From assembly GCA_963824935.1 (NCBI GenBank), contig CAWGRF010000002.1, positions 110,958 to 174,957 on the forward strand: 64,000 bases of DNA, given 5' to 3'. Positions 27,326 through 38,165 of this stretch are shown here, one piece after another. The DNA comes from JACCZX01 sp963824935. Its GTDB lineage: Bacteria; Pseudomonadota; Gammaproteobacteria; Burkholderiales; Burkholderiaceae_F. The notes beneath the pieces are model-generated. The model made no database searches. It was given only the letters and a program-made list of their open reading frames with translations, and had not been told where the DNA came from. A program made the position numbers and the translations under genes. Position 1 is the stretch's first letter. Every line of letters starts with the position of its first letter.

Positions 27326-28874
27326 CGTACGGTCCGGTTCACCGGCCGGGCCGTCGTTTGCGACCCGCGACCGCATGCGGGTCACGCTGCTGTTCGCGCT
27401 GCTTGTTGTTTTGATCCTCGCGATAGTGTGGCCGATCACCCGATCGATGGTCGACACGTGGCAGCATTCTTCAACGTATGGCCACTGTTATGTGGTCATC
27501 CCACTCGCGATATGGATGGCGTGGCGGGAATCTGCTGGGTTTGCCTTGGTGCCGTTGCAGCCGTTCTGGCCAGGACTCGCGGTTGTTGCTGCGGTCGGCT
27601 TCATAGGCCTTCTTGGCGAGCTAACGAGCACTGCCATCGTCACGCAGTTTGCCGCGATCGGCATGGTAGTGGCCACTGCGTTAACCGTGTTTGGCTGGCG
27701 TTGGGCGCACCGATTGGCGTTCCCTCTTGGATTTCTTTTTTTTGCGGTGCCGTTTGGTGACGGATTATTGCCGTTGTTGACGGAGTGGACGGCCGACGTG
27801 ACGATATGGGCGCTACGCACGACCGGAATTCCGGTTTATCGAGAAGGCAACTATTTCGTTGTTCCAAGCGGCAGTTGGTCAGTTATCGAAGCGTGCGGCG
27901 GCGTCCGTTACTTGATTGCCGCGCTGATGACCGGTTGCATCTTTGCATGGTTGCAGTATCGCGCGCCAATCAGACGCATCGCTTTTGTCTTGCTCGCGCT
28001 GTCAGCTGCGTTGTTCGCTAACTGGCTTCGTGCGTATTCGATCGTGCTGATAGGCCACTTTTCGGATAACCGGATCGGTACTACTGGTGTCGACCATAAC
28101 TGGTGGGGGTGGTTAATCTTTGGGGCGGCGATGTTCGCGCTGTTTGCCGTCGGGATGCGCTGGACAGACAAGAAAGATGAAACACGTTTACAGCGCGCTG
28201 CGGGCGAAGACGCGCCTGCAGTCTCCAGTTACGCAGTTGCATCGTCCCTCGCTGCCAGCCTGCTGATGGTCGCGGCGTGGCCGGCGGCGGCTGCGTGGAT
28301 GGAGTCACACGTTGACTCCCGTCCGATCGTGATCAAGGCGATCGAGCCACGCGGCGGCTGGCAAGCGGCGCCGACTGCGGTCGGTGATTGGACCCCCGAG
28401 CTTGTCGCACCTTCTGCTGTGGACGTTCAGACCTTTGTTCGCGGCAGCAGCGTGGTCAGTGTCTATCGGGGCCTGTACCGCAACCAAAGGCAGGGCGCCG
28501 AGTTAGTCAATACGATGAACCAGATTGTCAGCAGCGAGAGCAAACGTTGGCGACTGACGGAAAGTAGAGCTTTAAAGGTTCGCTTGAACGGAGTGCCAGC
28601 GGTGATAAGAGCCGCGGCGGTGCGAGGAACTAGCGAACAGTTCCTAATCTGGCACTGGTACTGGCTTGCAGGCGAAGCCACCAGCAGCGACGTACGTATG
28701 AAGATTCAGCTAGCGCTTCGGCGGCTGGTAGCGGCGTCAGATACCGCGGCATGGGTCGCGGTTTATACGTCAGTGGGCGATGACGTGAGTGTCGGCACGC
28801 GCACGTTGAGTGACTTTGCGGAAACAATGTCCGGCCCGATCGATGCTTCACTTGAGGCGACAGCGGCCCGATGA
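27315..28874 (+). CDS. xrtA: exosortase A (XrtA/EpsH) fused to an EpsI domain
   Basis: A 519-residue polytopic inner-membrane protease/transpeptidase that sorts PEP-CTERM proteins. Eight or so hydrophobic helices cover residues 20-290. The catalytic triad is visible: Cys194 in IEACGGVRYL, Arg239 in ANWLRAYSIV and His261 in VDHNWWGW. After about residue 300 comes a periplasmic EpsI domain (WMESHVDSRP, QTFVRGSSVVSVYRGLY, LIWHWYWLAG), a known fusion in this family. The start is uncertain; ATG 27315 leaves a short cytosolic tail and overlaps the glycosyltransferase stop. Its stop overlaps the next gene (ATGA). Confidence 0.93.
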   Translation: MHADVRSGSPAGPSFATRDRMRVTLLFALLVVLILAIVWPITRSMVDTWQHSSTYGHCYVVIPLAIWMAWRESAGFALVPLQPFWPGLAVVAAVGFIGLLGELTSTAIVTQFAAIGMVVATALTVFGWRWAHRLAFPLGFLFFAVPFGDGLLPLLTEWTADVTIWALRTTGIPVYREGNYFVVPSGSWSVIEACGGVRYLIAALMTGCIFAWLQYRAPIRRIAFVLLALSAALFANWLRAYSIVLIGHFSDNRIGTTGVDHNWWGWLIFGAAMFALFAVGMRWTDKKDETRLQRAAGEDAPAVSSYAVASSLAASLLMVAAWPAAAAWMESHVDSRPIVIKAIEPRGGWQAAPTAVGDWTPELVAPSAVDVQTFVRGSSVVSVYRGLYRNQRQGAELVNTMNQIVSSESKRWRLTESRALKVRLNGVPAVIRAAAVRGTSEQFLIWHWYWLAGEATSSDVRMKIQLALRRLVAASDTAAWVAVYTSVGDDVSVGTRTLSDFAETMSGPIDASLEATAAR

Positions 28875-30067
28875 TCGACAGCCGCCAGCCGCTGATCGCA
28901 CATGTCGTGTACCGCTTCGATATCGGCGGACTGGAAAACGGTGTCGTGAACTTGATCAATCGATTACCGCAGGCCAGCTGGCGGCACGCGGTGGTGGCGT
29001 TGACCGAAGTTTCGCCTGCATTTGCAAAGCGCGTGCAGCGACGAGACGTTCAGTATCTGTCGCTGCGCAAGCCCCCGGGCCACTTATTGACGCTTTACCC
29101 GCGCTTGATGCGAATGTTTCGAGAGTTGCAGCCGGCGATCGTTCACACGCGCAACCTGGCTGCGCTCGAAGCCGTCGTGCCCGCATGGGCCGCCGGCGTC
29201 CCGGCGCGCATCCACGGCGAACATGGGCGCGACGCCATCGACCCCGACGGCGCGCGGCGCCGGTATCAGTGGGTACGCCGCGCTTACAGTCCGTTCGTGT
29301 CGCGCTACGTCGCAGTGTCGGAAGATCTCGAGCGCTACTTGCGCAATCGTGTTGGTATCGCCGCCGATCGCATCGTGCAGCTTTATAACGGAGTCGACAC
29401 GGAGCGATTTCATCCGGTCGACAAAGGCGCCGCGATCGATGGTTGTCCATTTGGCCGTCCCAAGCACTGGCTGGTCGGCACCGTGGGTCGCATGGATCAC
29501 GTGAAAGATCAGAGTGCGCTGGCGCGCGCCTTTGTGCTTGCGTTGCGCATGCGTCCGGGAGCCAGGGATCGCATGCGGCTGCTCATGGTCGGCGAAGGCG
29601 CGTTGCGCGCCGAGTCCGAACGCATTCTTGATGACAGCGGCGCGCGTGACCTGGCGTGGTTCGCTGGCGAGCGCGATGATATTGCCGGGATCATGCGCGG
29701 CCTCGACTGCTTCGTGCTGCCATCACGCGGCGAAGGTATCTCAAACACGATTCTCGAAGCGATGGCTTGCGCGCTACCGGTCGTGGCCACGCGTGTCGGC
29801 GGCAACACGGAACTGATCGAAGATGGCCTTACCGGTCGGATAGTGCCGGCCGCTGACCCGCTTGCCCTTGCACAGGCAATCCTCGGTTACTTTGCGAATC
29901 CGATGCTGGCCCGCCGGCAAGGTCGCGCTGCCCGCCATCGGGTCGAACGTACCTTCAGCCTCGACCGCATGGTCGACAGTTACCATCAGTTTTATCTCGC
30001 AGCACTCCGAAGCGGCGGTCACCTAGCGGCGCATTCCGGACCCAACCTGCCCTCGGCGGAAAGCTAA
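28871..30067 (+). CDS. XrtA-associated glycosyltransferase family 4 (stp2 type)
   Basis: A 398-residue GT-B glycosyltransferase acting in the cytosol on the lipid-linked repeat unit. Motifs are HVVYRFDIGGLENGVVNL near the N-terminus, IHGEHGRDAIDPDG, YNGVDTERF, GTVGRMDHVKDQ and the GT4 nucleotide-binding E-x7-E block PSRGEGISNTILEAMA, then TGRIVPAAD. Sequence and place directly after xrtA match the TIGR03088-type protein. Start ATG overlaps the exosortase stop. Complete and unshifted. Confidence 0.92.
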   Translation: MIDSRQPLIAHVVYRFDIGGLENGVVNLINRLPQASWRHAVVALTEVSPAFAKRVQRRDVQYLSLRKPPGHLLTLYPRLMRMFRELQPAIVHTRNLAALEAVVPAWAAGVPARIHGEHGRDAIDPDGARRRYQWVRRAYSPFVSRYVAVSEDLERYLRNRVGIAADRIVQLYNGVDTERFHPVDKGAAIDGCPFGRPKHWLVGTVGRMDHVKDQSALARAFVLALRMRPGARDRMRLLMVGEGALRAESERILDDSGARDLAWFAGERDDIAGIMRGLDCFVLPSRGEGISNTILEAMACALPVVATRVGGNTELIEDGLTGRIVPAADPLALAQAILGYFANPMLARRQGRAARHRVERTFSLDRMVDSYHQFYLAALRSGGHLAAHSGPNLPSAES

Positions 30068-30075
30068 AATTAGTC

Positions 30076-32003
30076 ATGTGCGGCATCGTGGCCATCATTG
30101 ATTTGCGGGGGCGCCGACCGATAGACCGTGACACGCTGGTTCGGATGAATGAGTCGCAGCATCATCGCGGACCCGATGAGGGCGGACTGCATCTCGCACC
30201 CGGCGTCGGCCTCGGACACCGCCGACTTTCGATCATCGACTTGGCGACCGGTCAGCAGCCGCTCTATAACGCTGACCGATCGGTCGTCGTGACCTACAAC
30301 GGCGAGATTTACAACTACCGGGAACTGATCGCTGAGCTGTCCGAGCTCGGATACGTGTTCCGCACTCGCAGCGACACCGAGGTGATCGTGCATGCCTGGC
30401 AGGCGTGGGGCGAACGGTGCGTCGACCGCTTCCGCGGCATGTTCGCGTTCGTGCTGTGGGACGAAACGCAGCAGACGGCTTTTATCGCACGCGATCGCCT
30501 CGGCGTGAAGCCGCTTTTTTACGCGTCGTTGCCCGACGGGTACCTGATAGTCGGCTCCGAACTGAAGTCGTTACTGGCGCACGGGGCGCTCGCGCGGTCG
30601 ATCGATCCGCTGGCCGTCGAAGACTATTTCGCACTTGGCTATGTGCCCGAGCCGCGCACGATCTTCTCGAGCGCTGCAAAGCTGCCGCCGGGGCACAGCT
30701 TGACGGTCCGCCGCGGCGCGCCGCTTCCTGCGCCACGCGAATACTGGGACGTCGATTTCGCGCGATCAAGCACGCTGTCGGCCGCCGAGGCCTCGGTCGA
30801 GCTGGTCGAGCGCCTACGCGAGAGTGTGCGGCTGCGCATGATCTCCGAAGTACCGCTGGGCGCTTTTCTGTCGGGTGGCGTCGATTCCAGCGCAGTCGTT
30901 GCGATGATGGCCGGAGTGTCCGCGACGCCCGTCAACACATGCTCGATCTCGTTTTCTGATGCGCAATACGACGAGTCGAAGTACGCCCAGCAGGTCGCGC
31001 AACGCTACCGCACGCGGCACCACGTTGAGAGGGTCGACACCGATGACTTCGATTTGATTGACTCTCTGGCGCGCCTGTATGACGAGCCGTATGCAGACAG
31101 CTCAGCAATTCCGACTTATCGAGTTTGCGAGCTGGCACGCAAGCATGTAACAGTCGCGTTGTCGGGTGACGGCGGCGACGAAAGTTTCGCTGGTTATCGT
31201 CGCTACCGGCTGCACATGATGGAAGAGCGAATGCGGCAGCCGCTGCCGCTCGACGCTGCGCCGGCCCGTATTCGGGCTGCTGGGACGCGTGTATCCGAAG
31301 GCCGACTGGGCGCCGCGCGTGTTGCGCGGCAAGACGACATTGCAGGCGCTCGCGCGCGATTCGGTGCAGGCTTACTTTCACAGCGTGTCGATCTTGCGCG
31401 ACGATATGCGCAGCCGTCTGTACTCCAACACCTTCAAGGCGAAGCTAGCCGGTTATAACGCGATCGAAGTGTTCGAAGCGTCACGCAGCGAACGCCAACC
31501 ATGACGATCCGCTGTCGCTGATCCAGTATCTGGATCTGAAAACCTATCTGGTCGGCGATATCAATACCAAGGTAGACCGCGCCAGCATGGCGCACTCCCT
31601 CGAAGTGCGCGAACCGCTAATGGATCACCCACTGGTCGAATGGCTCGCCACCTTGCCGTCTTCGTACAAGCTCCGTGCAGGCGAAGGAAAGTGGTTGTTC
31701 AAGAAGGCGATGGAATCGCATTTGCCAAACGAAGTGTTGTATCGACCGAAGATGGGCTTCGCGGTGCCGCTCGAGTCATGGCTGCGCGGGCCGCTAAAGG
31801 AGCGCGTACGAGGCGCAGTGCTTGGCGGCAATCTTGCAGACACCGGGCTCTTCGATCCAGCATACCTGCGACAGTTGTTCGATCAGCACCAGTCAGGTAG
31901 CCGCGATCACAGCGCTCCGCTATGGTCGCTGCTGATGTTCGATGCGTTCGTTCGGCAGGGTGAATCGAAACCCACCGCAGAGTCGCGTGCGTTGTCGGCG
32001 TGA
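30076..32003 (+). CDS. XrtA system amidotransferase (asparagine synthetase family, frameshifted)
   Basis: An asparagine-synthetase-like protein of about 640 residues. The N-terminal glutaminase domain begins MCGIVAIID, with Cys2 as nucleophile, NGEIYNYREL and RDRLGVKPLFY. The synthetase domain has the PP-loop FLSGGVDSSAVVA and ALSGDGGDESFAGYRRY. A shift near 31255 and another near 31495 break the frame, but PKADWAPRVLRGKTTLQALA and INTKVDRASMAHSLEVREP in the other frames continue the family. It likely amidates a uronic acid or amino-acid substituent. The final stop overlaps the following glycosyltransferase GTG. Confidence 0.85.
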
Positions 32004-33265
32004 ACTCGATGAATATGCGCATGACGAGTCCGCGCTTGCTCGTTTTCTGCTCGCTTTTTCCGAGCGCGGCGCAGCCGCAGGCCGGCTTGTTCATCCGCGA
32101 GCGCATGTTCCGCGTGGGCAAACATGTGCCGATCGTCGTCGTTGCTCCACAGCCCTGGTTTCCGGCGCAGACACTGATTAGATGGTTTCGTCCGCACTTT
32201 CGCCCAATGGCGCTGACGTACGAAATGATGGACGGCATCGCCATACACCGGCCGCGCTTCTTCTGTATTCCCGGCATCTTGAAGTGGACCGATGGCTTAT
32301 TCATGGCGCTCTCTACGTTCCTAAGCGTGCGTCGAATCGTGCGCGAACATCGCGCCAATATCATCGACGCGCATTTCGGTTATCCGGACGGCTACGCGGC
32401 GCTACTGCTTAAGCGCTGGCTGCGACTGCCGGTCGTGCTCACGCTGCGTGGCAAGGAGGAGGGTCAGTCGCGCAGTGGCGTCGCGGCGCCGCTGAAGCGA
32501 GCGATCGCCGGCGCCGATCAGGTGATCACCGTGTCGGCGGCGCTGCAAGCGCTCGCGATAGAACAGGGAGCCGATCCGGCGCGGGTGCAGATCGTCGGCA
32601 ACGGCGTCGATCTGGCGAAGTTCACCCCAGTGCCGCGTCTGGACGCGCGACGTCAGATCGGGCTGCCGGCCGAGGCGGAAGTGCTCGTCTCGGTTGGCAC
32701 GTTAAGTGAGGGGAAAGGCTTTCATCGCGTGATTGAATGCCTGCCTGGGCTGCTCGCTTCGCATCCCACGCTGCATTTGATGATCGTCGGCGGAGCAGGA
32801 CCTGCGGGTGACATGGGCCCGCAACTCAAGCGCATGGTGCGTGCGCTCGATCTGGGCAACCGGGTTCATTTTCTCGGCCCGGTGCCGCCGGATTGTGTCA
32901 ATGTGGCCTTGTCCGCCGCCGATGTCTTCGTGCTGGCGACATCCTATGAAGGATGGGCCAACGTGTTTCTCGAAGCGATGGCATGTGGTCTGCCGGTGGT
33001 AACAACGAACATTGGGGGCAACCCGCAGGTCGTCAACGATCCTTCGCTGGGCCGTCTGGTTCCCCTGGGCGACTCGCATCGCTTGCAGGAAGCGATCGAC
33101 GAAGCGCTGCATACTGGATGGGACCGCGTATCGATTCGCGCCTACGCCGAACGGAACTCCTGGGACCGGCGTATGCAACCATTGATCAACTCGTATTACG
33201 AAGTGCTGTCGAGCAGAGCGGGCGGGCGCGCGCAGACGCGTGAGGAGACGCCCGATGCGCGATAA
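32000..33265 (+). CDS. glycosyltransferase family 4
   Basis: A 421-residue GT-B transferase of the exopolysaccharide locus. The acceptor half has FCSLFPSAAQPQAGLFIRER and IIDAHFGYPDGYAALLL; the donor half has IVGNGVDLAKF, VSVGTLSEGKGFHRVIE, HFLGPVPPD and the ATSYEGWANVFLEAMACGLPVV block with its two glutamates. Start is GTG at 32000 overlapping the amidotransferase stop, with ATG at 32009 as the alternative. Specific sugar unknown. Full length and unbroken. Confidence 0.9.
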   Translation: MNSMNMRMTSPRLLVFCSLFPSAAQPQAGLFIRERMFRVGKHVPIVVVAPQPWFPAQTLIRWFRPHFRPMALTYEMMDGIAIHRPRFFCIPGILKWTDGLFMALSTFLSVRRIVREHRANIIDAHFGYPDGYAALLLKRWLRLPVVLTLRGKEEGQSRSGVAAPLKRAIAGADQVITVSAALQALAIEQGADPARVQIVGNGVDLAKFTPVPRLDARRQIGLPAEAEVLVSVGTLSEGKGFHRVIECLPGLLASHPTLHLMIVGGAGPAGDMGPQLKRMVRALDLGNRVHFLGPVPPDCVNVALSAADVFVLATSYEGWANVFLEAMACGLPVVTTNIGGNPQVVNDPSLGRLVPLGDSHRLQEAIDEALHTGWDRVSIRAYAERNSWDRRMQPLINSYYEVLSSRAGGRAQTREETPDAR

Positions 33266-34280
33266 GGTGCTGCGAGCCATTTATTCGACGCTGGCTCCCG
33301 CCGGCGCCAACGCGCGCCTTTCCACCCTGATCTTTCACAGAGTGCTGGCGGCGCCCGATCCGCTGCTGCCCGACGAGCCGAACGCTGCTGAATTCGAGCA
33401 CCGAATGCGCTGGCTGCAGCGGCACTTCAATGTGATTCCGCTTGCCGACGCGGCGGCGCGCTTGGGCAGCGGCACGCTTCCCGCGCGGCCGTTGGCGATT
33501 ACCTTCGATGACGGCTACGCCGACAACCAGCAGATTGCGGCGCCGATTTTGAGCAGACTCGGGCTGCCCGCGACGTTCTTTATCGCGACCGGCTATCTCG
33601 ACGGTGGCCGCATGTTCAACGATTCGATCATCGCGGCCGTGCGCGGCTGCAAGCGAAGCAACCTCGATCTGTCCGAGCTTGCACTCGGTATTCACTCGCT
33701 TGCATCGCTCGAGCAACGCAGGCACGCGATCTCTGTGCTGTTGCCGCAGCTAAAAGGACTTGATCCTGCGCGCCGCGCAGCCAGCGCCGAACGCATTTGC
33801 CAGCTCGCCGAGATCACTCCGCCGGACGACCTGATGATGACCTCCTCGCAGGTGGCCGCGCTCGCGCGCACCGGTTTTGGTATCGGCGCACATACGGTGA
33901 ATCATCCGATTCTTGCGGGGCTCGAGACGGCTGCCGCGCGCGACGAGATTCAGCTCGGTCGGCGCCGGCTCGAAGAGATCACCGGCGGTCCGGTTCGCTT
34001 GTTCGCGTACCCGAATGGCCGGCCGGGCGACGATTACACCGTTCACACCGCAGCGCTGGTCAGACAACTCGGCTTCACGGCGGCATTCACGACTGCGCAC
34101 GGCGTCGCTCGCACCGGTGCAGACGCTTTTCAATTACCGCGCTTCACGCCGTGGGATCGCGGCGATCTGAAGTTCGGAGTGCGAATGGCGAGCAATCTGC
34201 TCAAAGCGAGTCCCTCCGTTGAGTCGTCGGCGATCACGCCGCTCACAAGCAAACCGGACCCCAGCAGACACGCACAATGA
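33255..34280 (+). CDS. polysaccharide deacetylase
   Basis: A second NodB-fold deacetylase of the locus, 341 residues. LSTLIFHRVL opens the domain. AITFDDGYADNQQIAAPILS carries the catalytic and metal Asp pair, ATFFIATGYLDGG follows, and GAHTVNHPIL supplies the metal His. The arrangement differs from the XrtA deacetylase at 24138, so the two may act on different sugars or in different compartments. ATG 33255 has GAGGAG at 33242-33247; the in-frame GTG 33240 would lack one. The start overlaps the previous gene by eleven bases. Confidence 0.9.
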   Translation: MRDKVLRAIYSTLAPAGANARLSTLIFHRVLAAPDPLLPDEPNAAEFEHRMRWLQRHFNVIPLADAAARLGSGTLPARPLAITFDDGYADNQQIAAPILSRLGLPATFFIATGYLDGGRMFNDSIIAAVRGCKRSNLDLSELALGIHSLASLEQRRHAISVLLPQLKGLDPARRAASAERICQLAEITPPDDLMMTSSQVAALARTGFGIGAHTVNHPILAGLETAAARDEIQLGRRRLEEITGGPVRLFAYPNGRPGDDYTVHTAALVRQLGFTAAFTTAHGVARTGADAFQLPRFTPWDRGDLKFGVRMASNLLKASPSVESSAITPLTSKPDPSRHAQ

Positions 34281-35594
34281 GAATCAGCATCTTTGGTCTC
34301 GGGTACGTCGGAAGCGTCTCCGCGGCGTGCCTTGCGCGTGACGGCCACGATGTCATCGGGGTCGATCTGAGCCCGCAGAAACTCGAACTGCTGCGGTCAG
34401 GCAAAGCGCCGATCGTCGAAGAAGGCATTCAGGAACTGACGCGCGCCGCGGTGCAATCGGGTCGACTGAGAGTTACCGACGATGCAGGCGCTGCGGTCTG
34501 CGAAACGGAACTGTCGTTCATCTGTGTCGGCACGCCGTCGTCTTCGAATGGTTCGCAGGATTTGTCCGCGGTGGGGCGGGTGGCCGAAGCGATTGGTGCG
34601 GCACTCGCACGCAAGCCGGCGTTTCACACGGTTGTGCTGCGCTCGACCGTGGCGCCAGGGACTGCTGTCGAATTGGTGCGTCCCGCGCTGGAAGCCAAAA
34701 GCGACAAACGCTCCGGCACTGACTTTGGACTGTGTTTTCAGCCAGAATTTTTGCGCGAGGGAAGTTCGATCAAAGACTACGATCACCCGCCGTTCACCGT
34801 CGTCGGCGGCGATTCGCACGAGTCGATCGAAGTGCTGCGCAAACTGTTCGGGCACTTGCCGTGTGACTTCATTGCCACCGACATTCGCACGGCCGAAGCG
34901 CTGAAGCTGGTGTGCAATGCGTTTCACGCGCTGAAGATTACGTTCGCCAATGAGGTCGGCCGCATCGCAAGTGCGCTTGACATCGATGGCCGGCAGATCA
35001 TGGCGCTGGTGTGCCGCGATACTCGCTTGAACATCTCGCCGGCTTACATGAAACCAGGGTTCGCTTTCGGCGGCTCGTGCCTGCCAAAAGACCTGCGCGC
35101 ACTGAATTACATCGCTCGTGCGCGGGACGTCGACACTCCCGTGCTGGGCAGCATTCTGCCGAGCAATCAGATTCACATCGATAGAGTGGTCGAGCGAGTG
35201 CTTGCGGGAAGGCGCAGAAAGATCGCGCTGCTGGGTTTGAGCTTCAAGCCCGGTACCGACGATCTGCGCGAGAGTCCGCTGGTTGAATTGGCCGAGCGGC
35301 TGCTGGGCAAAGGTCTGCAGATGTCGATTTACGACGCCGACGTCAGTCTTTCGCGGCTGATCGGCGCCAACAAGCAATACATCGACGAAGCAATTCCGCA
35401 TCTGGGCCAGCTGTTGACCATCCGTGCGGAAGACGCGATCGCTGGCTCGCGAGATCGTCATTGTCGGGCAGTCGCTGCCGCCGGTGTGGGACGCCGTGTA
35501 CGCGAACTGCAAGCCTGAACAGCTTGTGATCGATTTGTCAGGCGGCGCAGATCGCGCCCGCATTTCAGCGAACTACTGGGGCGTGTGCTGGTGA
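34277..35594 (+). CDS. nucleotide-sugar 6-dehydrogenase (GDP-mannose/UDP-glucose type, frameshift near end)
   Basis: A UDP-glucose/GDP-mannose dehydrogenase family protein of about 438 residues, distinct from the TviB-type gene. Motifs are ISIFGLGYVGSVSAACLA, CVGTPSSSNGSQDL, QPEFLREGSSIKDYDHPP and catalytic Cys268 in FAFGGSCLPKDLRAL. These lean toward the AlgD (GDP-mannose) subtype, and Cys268 is, as far as I recall, the AlgD position. A shift near 35450 hides the last block, which continues EIVIVGQSLPPVWDAVY in another frame and stops at 35594, overlapping the next GTG. It supplies a uronic acid. Confidence 0.87.
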
Positions 35595-36784
35595 CGAGAC
35601 CGGAGCTCGTCTTCGTCTCGCCGCGGTTTTTGTTTCCGGCCGACTCAGGAGGCGCGATCCGTACCACCGAAATACTGCGCAACATGCGCGGCGGAAATTT
35701 TCGAATCCGTTTGCTGAGTCCGGCGACGCCCGATCAGCAGCAGCGTTACGCGGCACAACTCGCGGACATAGCCGATCGATGGCACTGCTGGCCGGCTTCT
35801 GCGACGAGCGTGGCACGGTGGCGACGCTTGCATTTGCTGACTTCGAAGTTGCCGCTTGCGGTGGCGTCCGATCGCTCGATGGCCGGAATGAACTCTGTCG
35901 CCCAGGCGCTCGCGCGTCATCCGCGCGTCGCTGTTTTCGACTTCCTGCATTCGGCTGTGCTTGCGCAGTGGCCTCGGACAGTTCCGTCGGTGCTGTTCAC
36001 GCACAATGTGGAAGCTGAGATCGTCGAGCGCCATCTGCAACATTCGACGCAGTTCTGGAAAAAGGCTCTATGGCGCAGCCAGCTCGTCAAGATGCGTCGA
36101 TTCGAGAGCGACATGCTGCGGCGCTTCGATCGCGTAGTGGCGGTGTCGGCGCGCGACGCCAAGCGATTCAAAGAAGACTATGGTGCGGATCGGGTCGACG
36201 TGATTCCGACCGGAGTCAACCTCGAGTACTTTCACTATGTGCCGAGTGAAGCCAACAACCGGGTGGTGTTCACCGGCTCGATGGATTGGCTCGCGAATAT
36301 CGACGCGATCCGCTGGTTCCGCGCCGAGGTCTGGCCCAGGATCAAGACAGAGCATGCGGGCGCGACGATGACGGTCGTCGGACGTAATCCCCCACTCGAC
36401 CTGTCGCAGGCTGCCTCGGCGGCGGACTGGACCATTACTGGACGAGTCGACGATATTCGACCGCACGTTCACCGGGCCGCGGTCTACGTGATTCCGATGC
36501 GTATCGGAGGCGGCACCCGGATCAAGGCGTATGAAGCGATGGCGATGGGAGTTCCGGTGGTGTCCACCGCCGTCGGGATGGAGGGCCTGGACGTACAGCC
36601 CGGAAGTCACTATCTGCAGGCTGATACGGCAGAGCAGTTCGCGCAAGCGGTTGCATCGCTGTTGTCCCGGCCGCAACTCGGACGCGCTCTTGCGGAACGG
36701 GCGCGTCGACACGTGGCGGAGCGGTACTCGAACGCAACCGTCGCGCGCGAGTTTGAGAAAGTCTGTGAGAAGGCGCTGCGATGA
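35591..36784 (+). CDS. glycosyltransferase family 4 (stp1-like)
   Basis: A 397-residue GT-B transferase related to the shifted gene at 26073. ELVFVSPRFLFPADSGGAIR opens the protein. FTHNVEAEIVERHLQ, VIPTGVNLEYFHY, VVFTGSMDWLANIDAIRWF and MRIGGGTRIKAYEAMAMGVPVV mark the donor domain. It is the last gene of the + strand run. GTG 35591 overlaps the dehydrogenase stop (GTGA), and a GTG two codons earlier is possible. About 60 nt separate its stop from the convergent Wzy-like gene. Confidence 0.9.
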   Translation: MTRPELVFVSPRFLFPADSGGAIRTTEILRNMRGGNFRIRLLSPATPDQQQRYAAQLADIADRWHCWPASATSVARWRRLHLLTSKLPLAVASDRSMAGMNSVAQALARHPRVAVFDFLHSAVLAQWPRTVPSVLFTHNVEAEIVERHLQHSTQFWKKALWRSQLVKMRRFESDMLRRFDRVVAVSARDAKRFKEDYGADRVDVIPTGVNLEYFHYVPSEANNRVVFTGSMDWLANIDAIRWFRAEVWPRIKTEHAGATMTVVGRNPPLDLSQAASAADWTITGRVDDIRPHVHRAAVYVIPMRIGGGTRIKAYEAMAMGVPVVSTAVGMEGLDVQPGSHYLQADTAEQFAQAVASLLSRPQLGRALAERARRHVAERYSNATVAREFEKVCEKALR

Positions 36785-36844
36785 GTTCGATTCTTCGGCA
36801 AGAGAACTCATTGTCGACCATCGCCCGCACATTGCTGTTTGCGC

Positions 36845-38153
36845 TCAAGATGAAACCACCGGTGAACGCGACGGAAAACGCAAACGCGAGGGATCGGGCT
36901 GCGATGCCTTAGGATCGGGACTTCGACTGCGCACGACGTGCAAGGTCACTGCTAGCGCAACCATCAGGAAGTACGGCATGTCCCAATAGGCAAGATTAAG
37001 AAACACGCCGCCGACGAAGTAACCGATCAAACTCACCTGCACCATCTTGGCGAGCCAGTACGCCCATTTTGCGTCCGGGTCATTTCTTGTGTGCTTGACA
37101 ATGCGGCGGCTCAGATCGCCACGTCAGCAGCCAGAAGAGCACGAAGAGCGCGAGTCCGACGAAACCGTGTTCTCCTAGCACCTGAAAATAGATGCTGTGC
37201 GCTGCGTGCGTTCTTTCGTACTCCGGCAAGTAGCGGCGGAACACCTCTTCGCTGTATGGCTCGAAACCACCGCCGACGAAGGGTCGATCGAGCGCCAGAT
37301 TGGTCAGCATCGTCCACGTGTTGAGACGACCTTGGGCTGATTCGTCCTCCTCGTATGTGCTGATTGTATCCATGCGCTGTTCCCACGCGGGTGGCATGAA
37401 CGAGTAAAAGCCGATCGCGAGTATGAAAACGACCAGTCCCAGCCGTAGCTTGCTCTTCGACTTGAGCCACAAGAATGCGGACATCGCGATGATGGCCAGC
37501 AAGCCTCCTCTCGAGTAGCTGCCAAAGACGCTCACGGCGCACAGCGCAATCGAGATGAGAATCGCGGCCCGGATCCAGCGCTTCGTCGACATGATGTAAA
37601 AATAGGCCAGCAGCGGAATCGTCATGATGACGGCAAGTGCCAATGCGTTGTTGTCTTCGATGAAGGTCTCGGGCGGTCCCCAGACCAAGTACTCACCACC
37701 GGTCGTGAGCGTAAAGAAGCCACCTTTGACGCCATAAAAACCGACCGAGAAAACGATAATCAGCATCAACCACTTCACGTGTTCGCGCTTGCGGAGAGTA
37801 AACAGCGCAAGGACAGTGACGAAAAGGATCTTGATCACGCGCTCCAGCATCTCTGTGGCCCACACCGGCTCGAGCGCAAAAATGGTCGTGAAGCACATCC
37901 ACGCCATGAACGTGACCATCACCCAGGCCGCCGCTCCGCCCTTGAGCTGACGCGGTTCCCGGGTCAGCAACAGTCCGATGATCGTGGCCACCGCGACCAC
38001 GAACGCGAACTGAAACGAGTAGGCAAAGCCCCAGGTCGCGCGATGCGGGTTCATCAGGCTGAGCCAGACCCAGTACCCAATGCCGACCGCCGGGTTGCGC
38101 AGGATGAACGGAATTCCGCCGATGACGATCAGAAAAATGAGGATGTCGCGCAT
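36845..38153 (-). CDS. XrtA-associated O-antigen ligase/polymerase-like protein (frameshifted)
   Basis: A polytopic membrane protein of about 430 residues of the Wzy/WaaL superfamily, the O-glycosylation ligase-like protein of XrtA loci. The first frame holds about ten hydrophobic segments and the periplasmic WTMLTNLALDRPFVGGGFEP and THAAHSIYFQVLGEHGFVG, the usual ligase motif region. Near 37100 the frame shifts and KMVQVSLIGYFVGGVFLNLAYWDMPY completes the last helix, ending at 36845. It likely polymerises or ligates lipid-linked repeat units in the periplasm. It lies twelve bases after the amidotransferase stop in a three-gene minus strand group. Confidence 0.85.
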
Positions 38154-38165
38154 GTGCTGACGCTT

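Noticed and set aside
36531..36989. Forward reading frame of 152 codons over the end of a glycosyltransferase and the start of the Wzy-like gene
   Set aside because: It overlaps two well supported genes and is Arg/Ser-rich with no motif.
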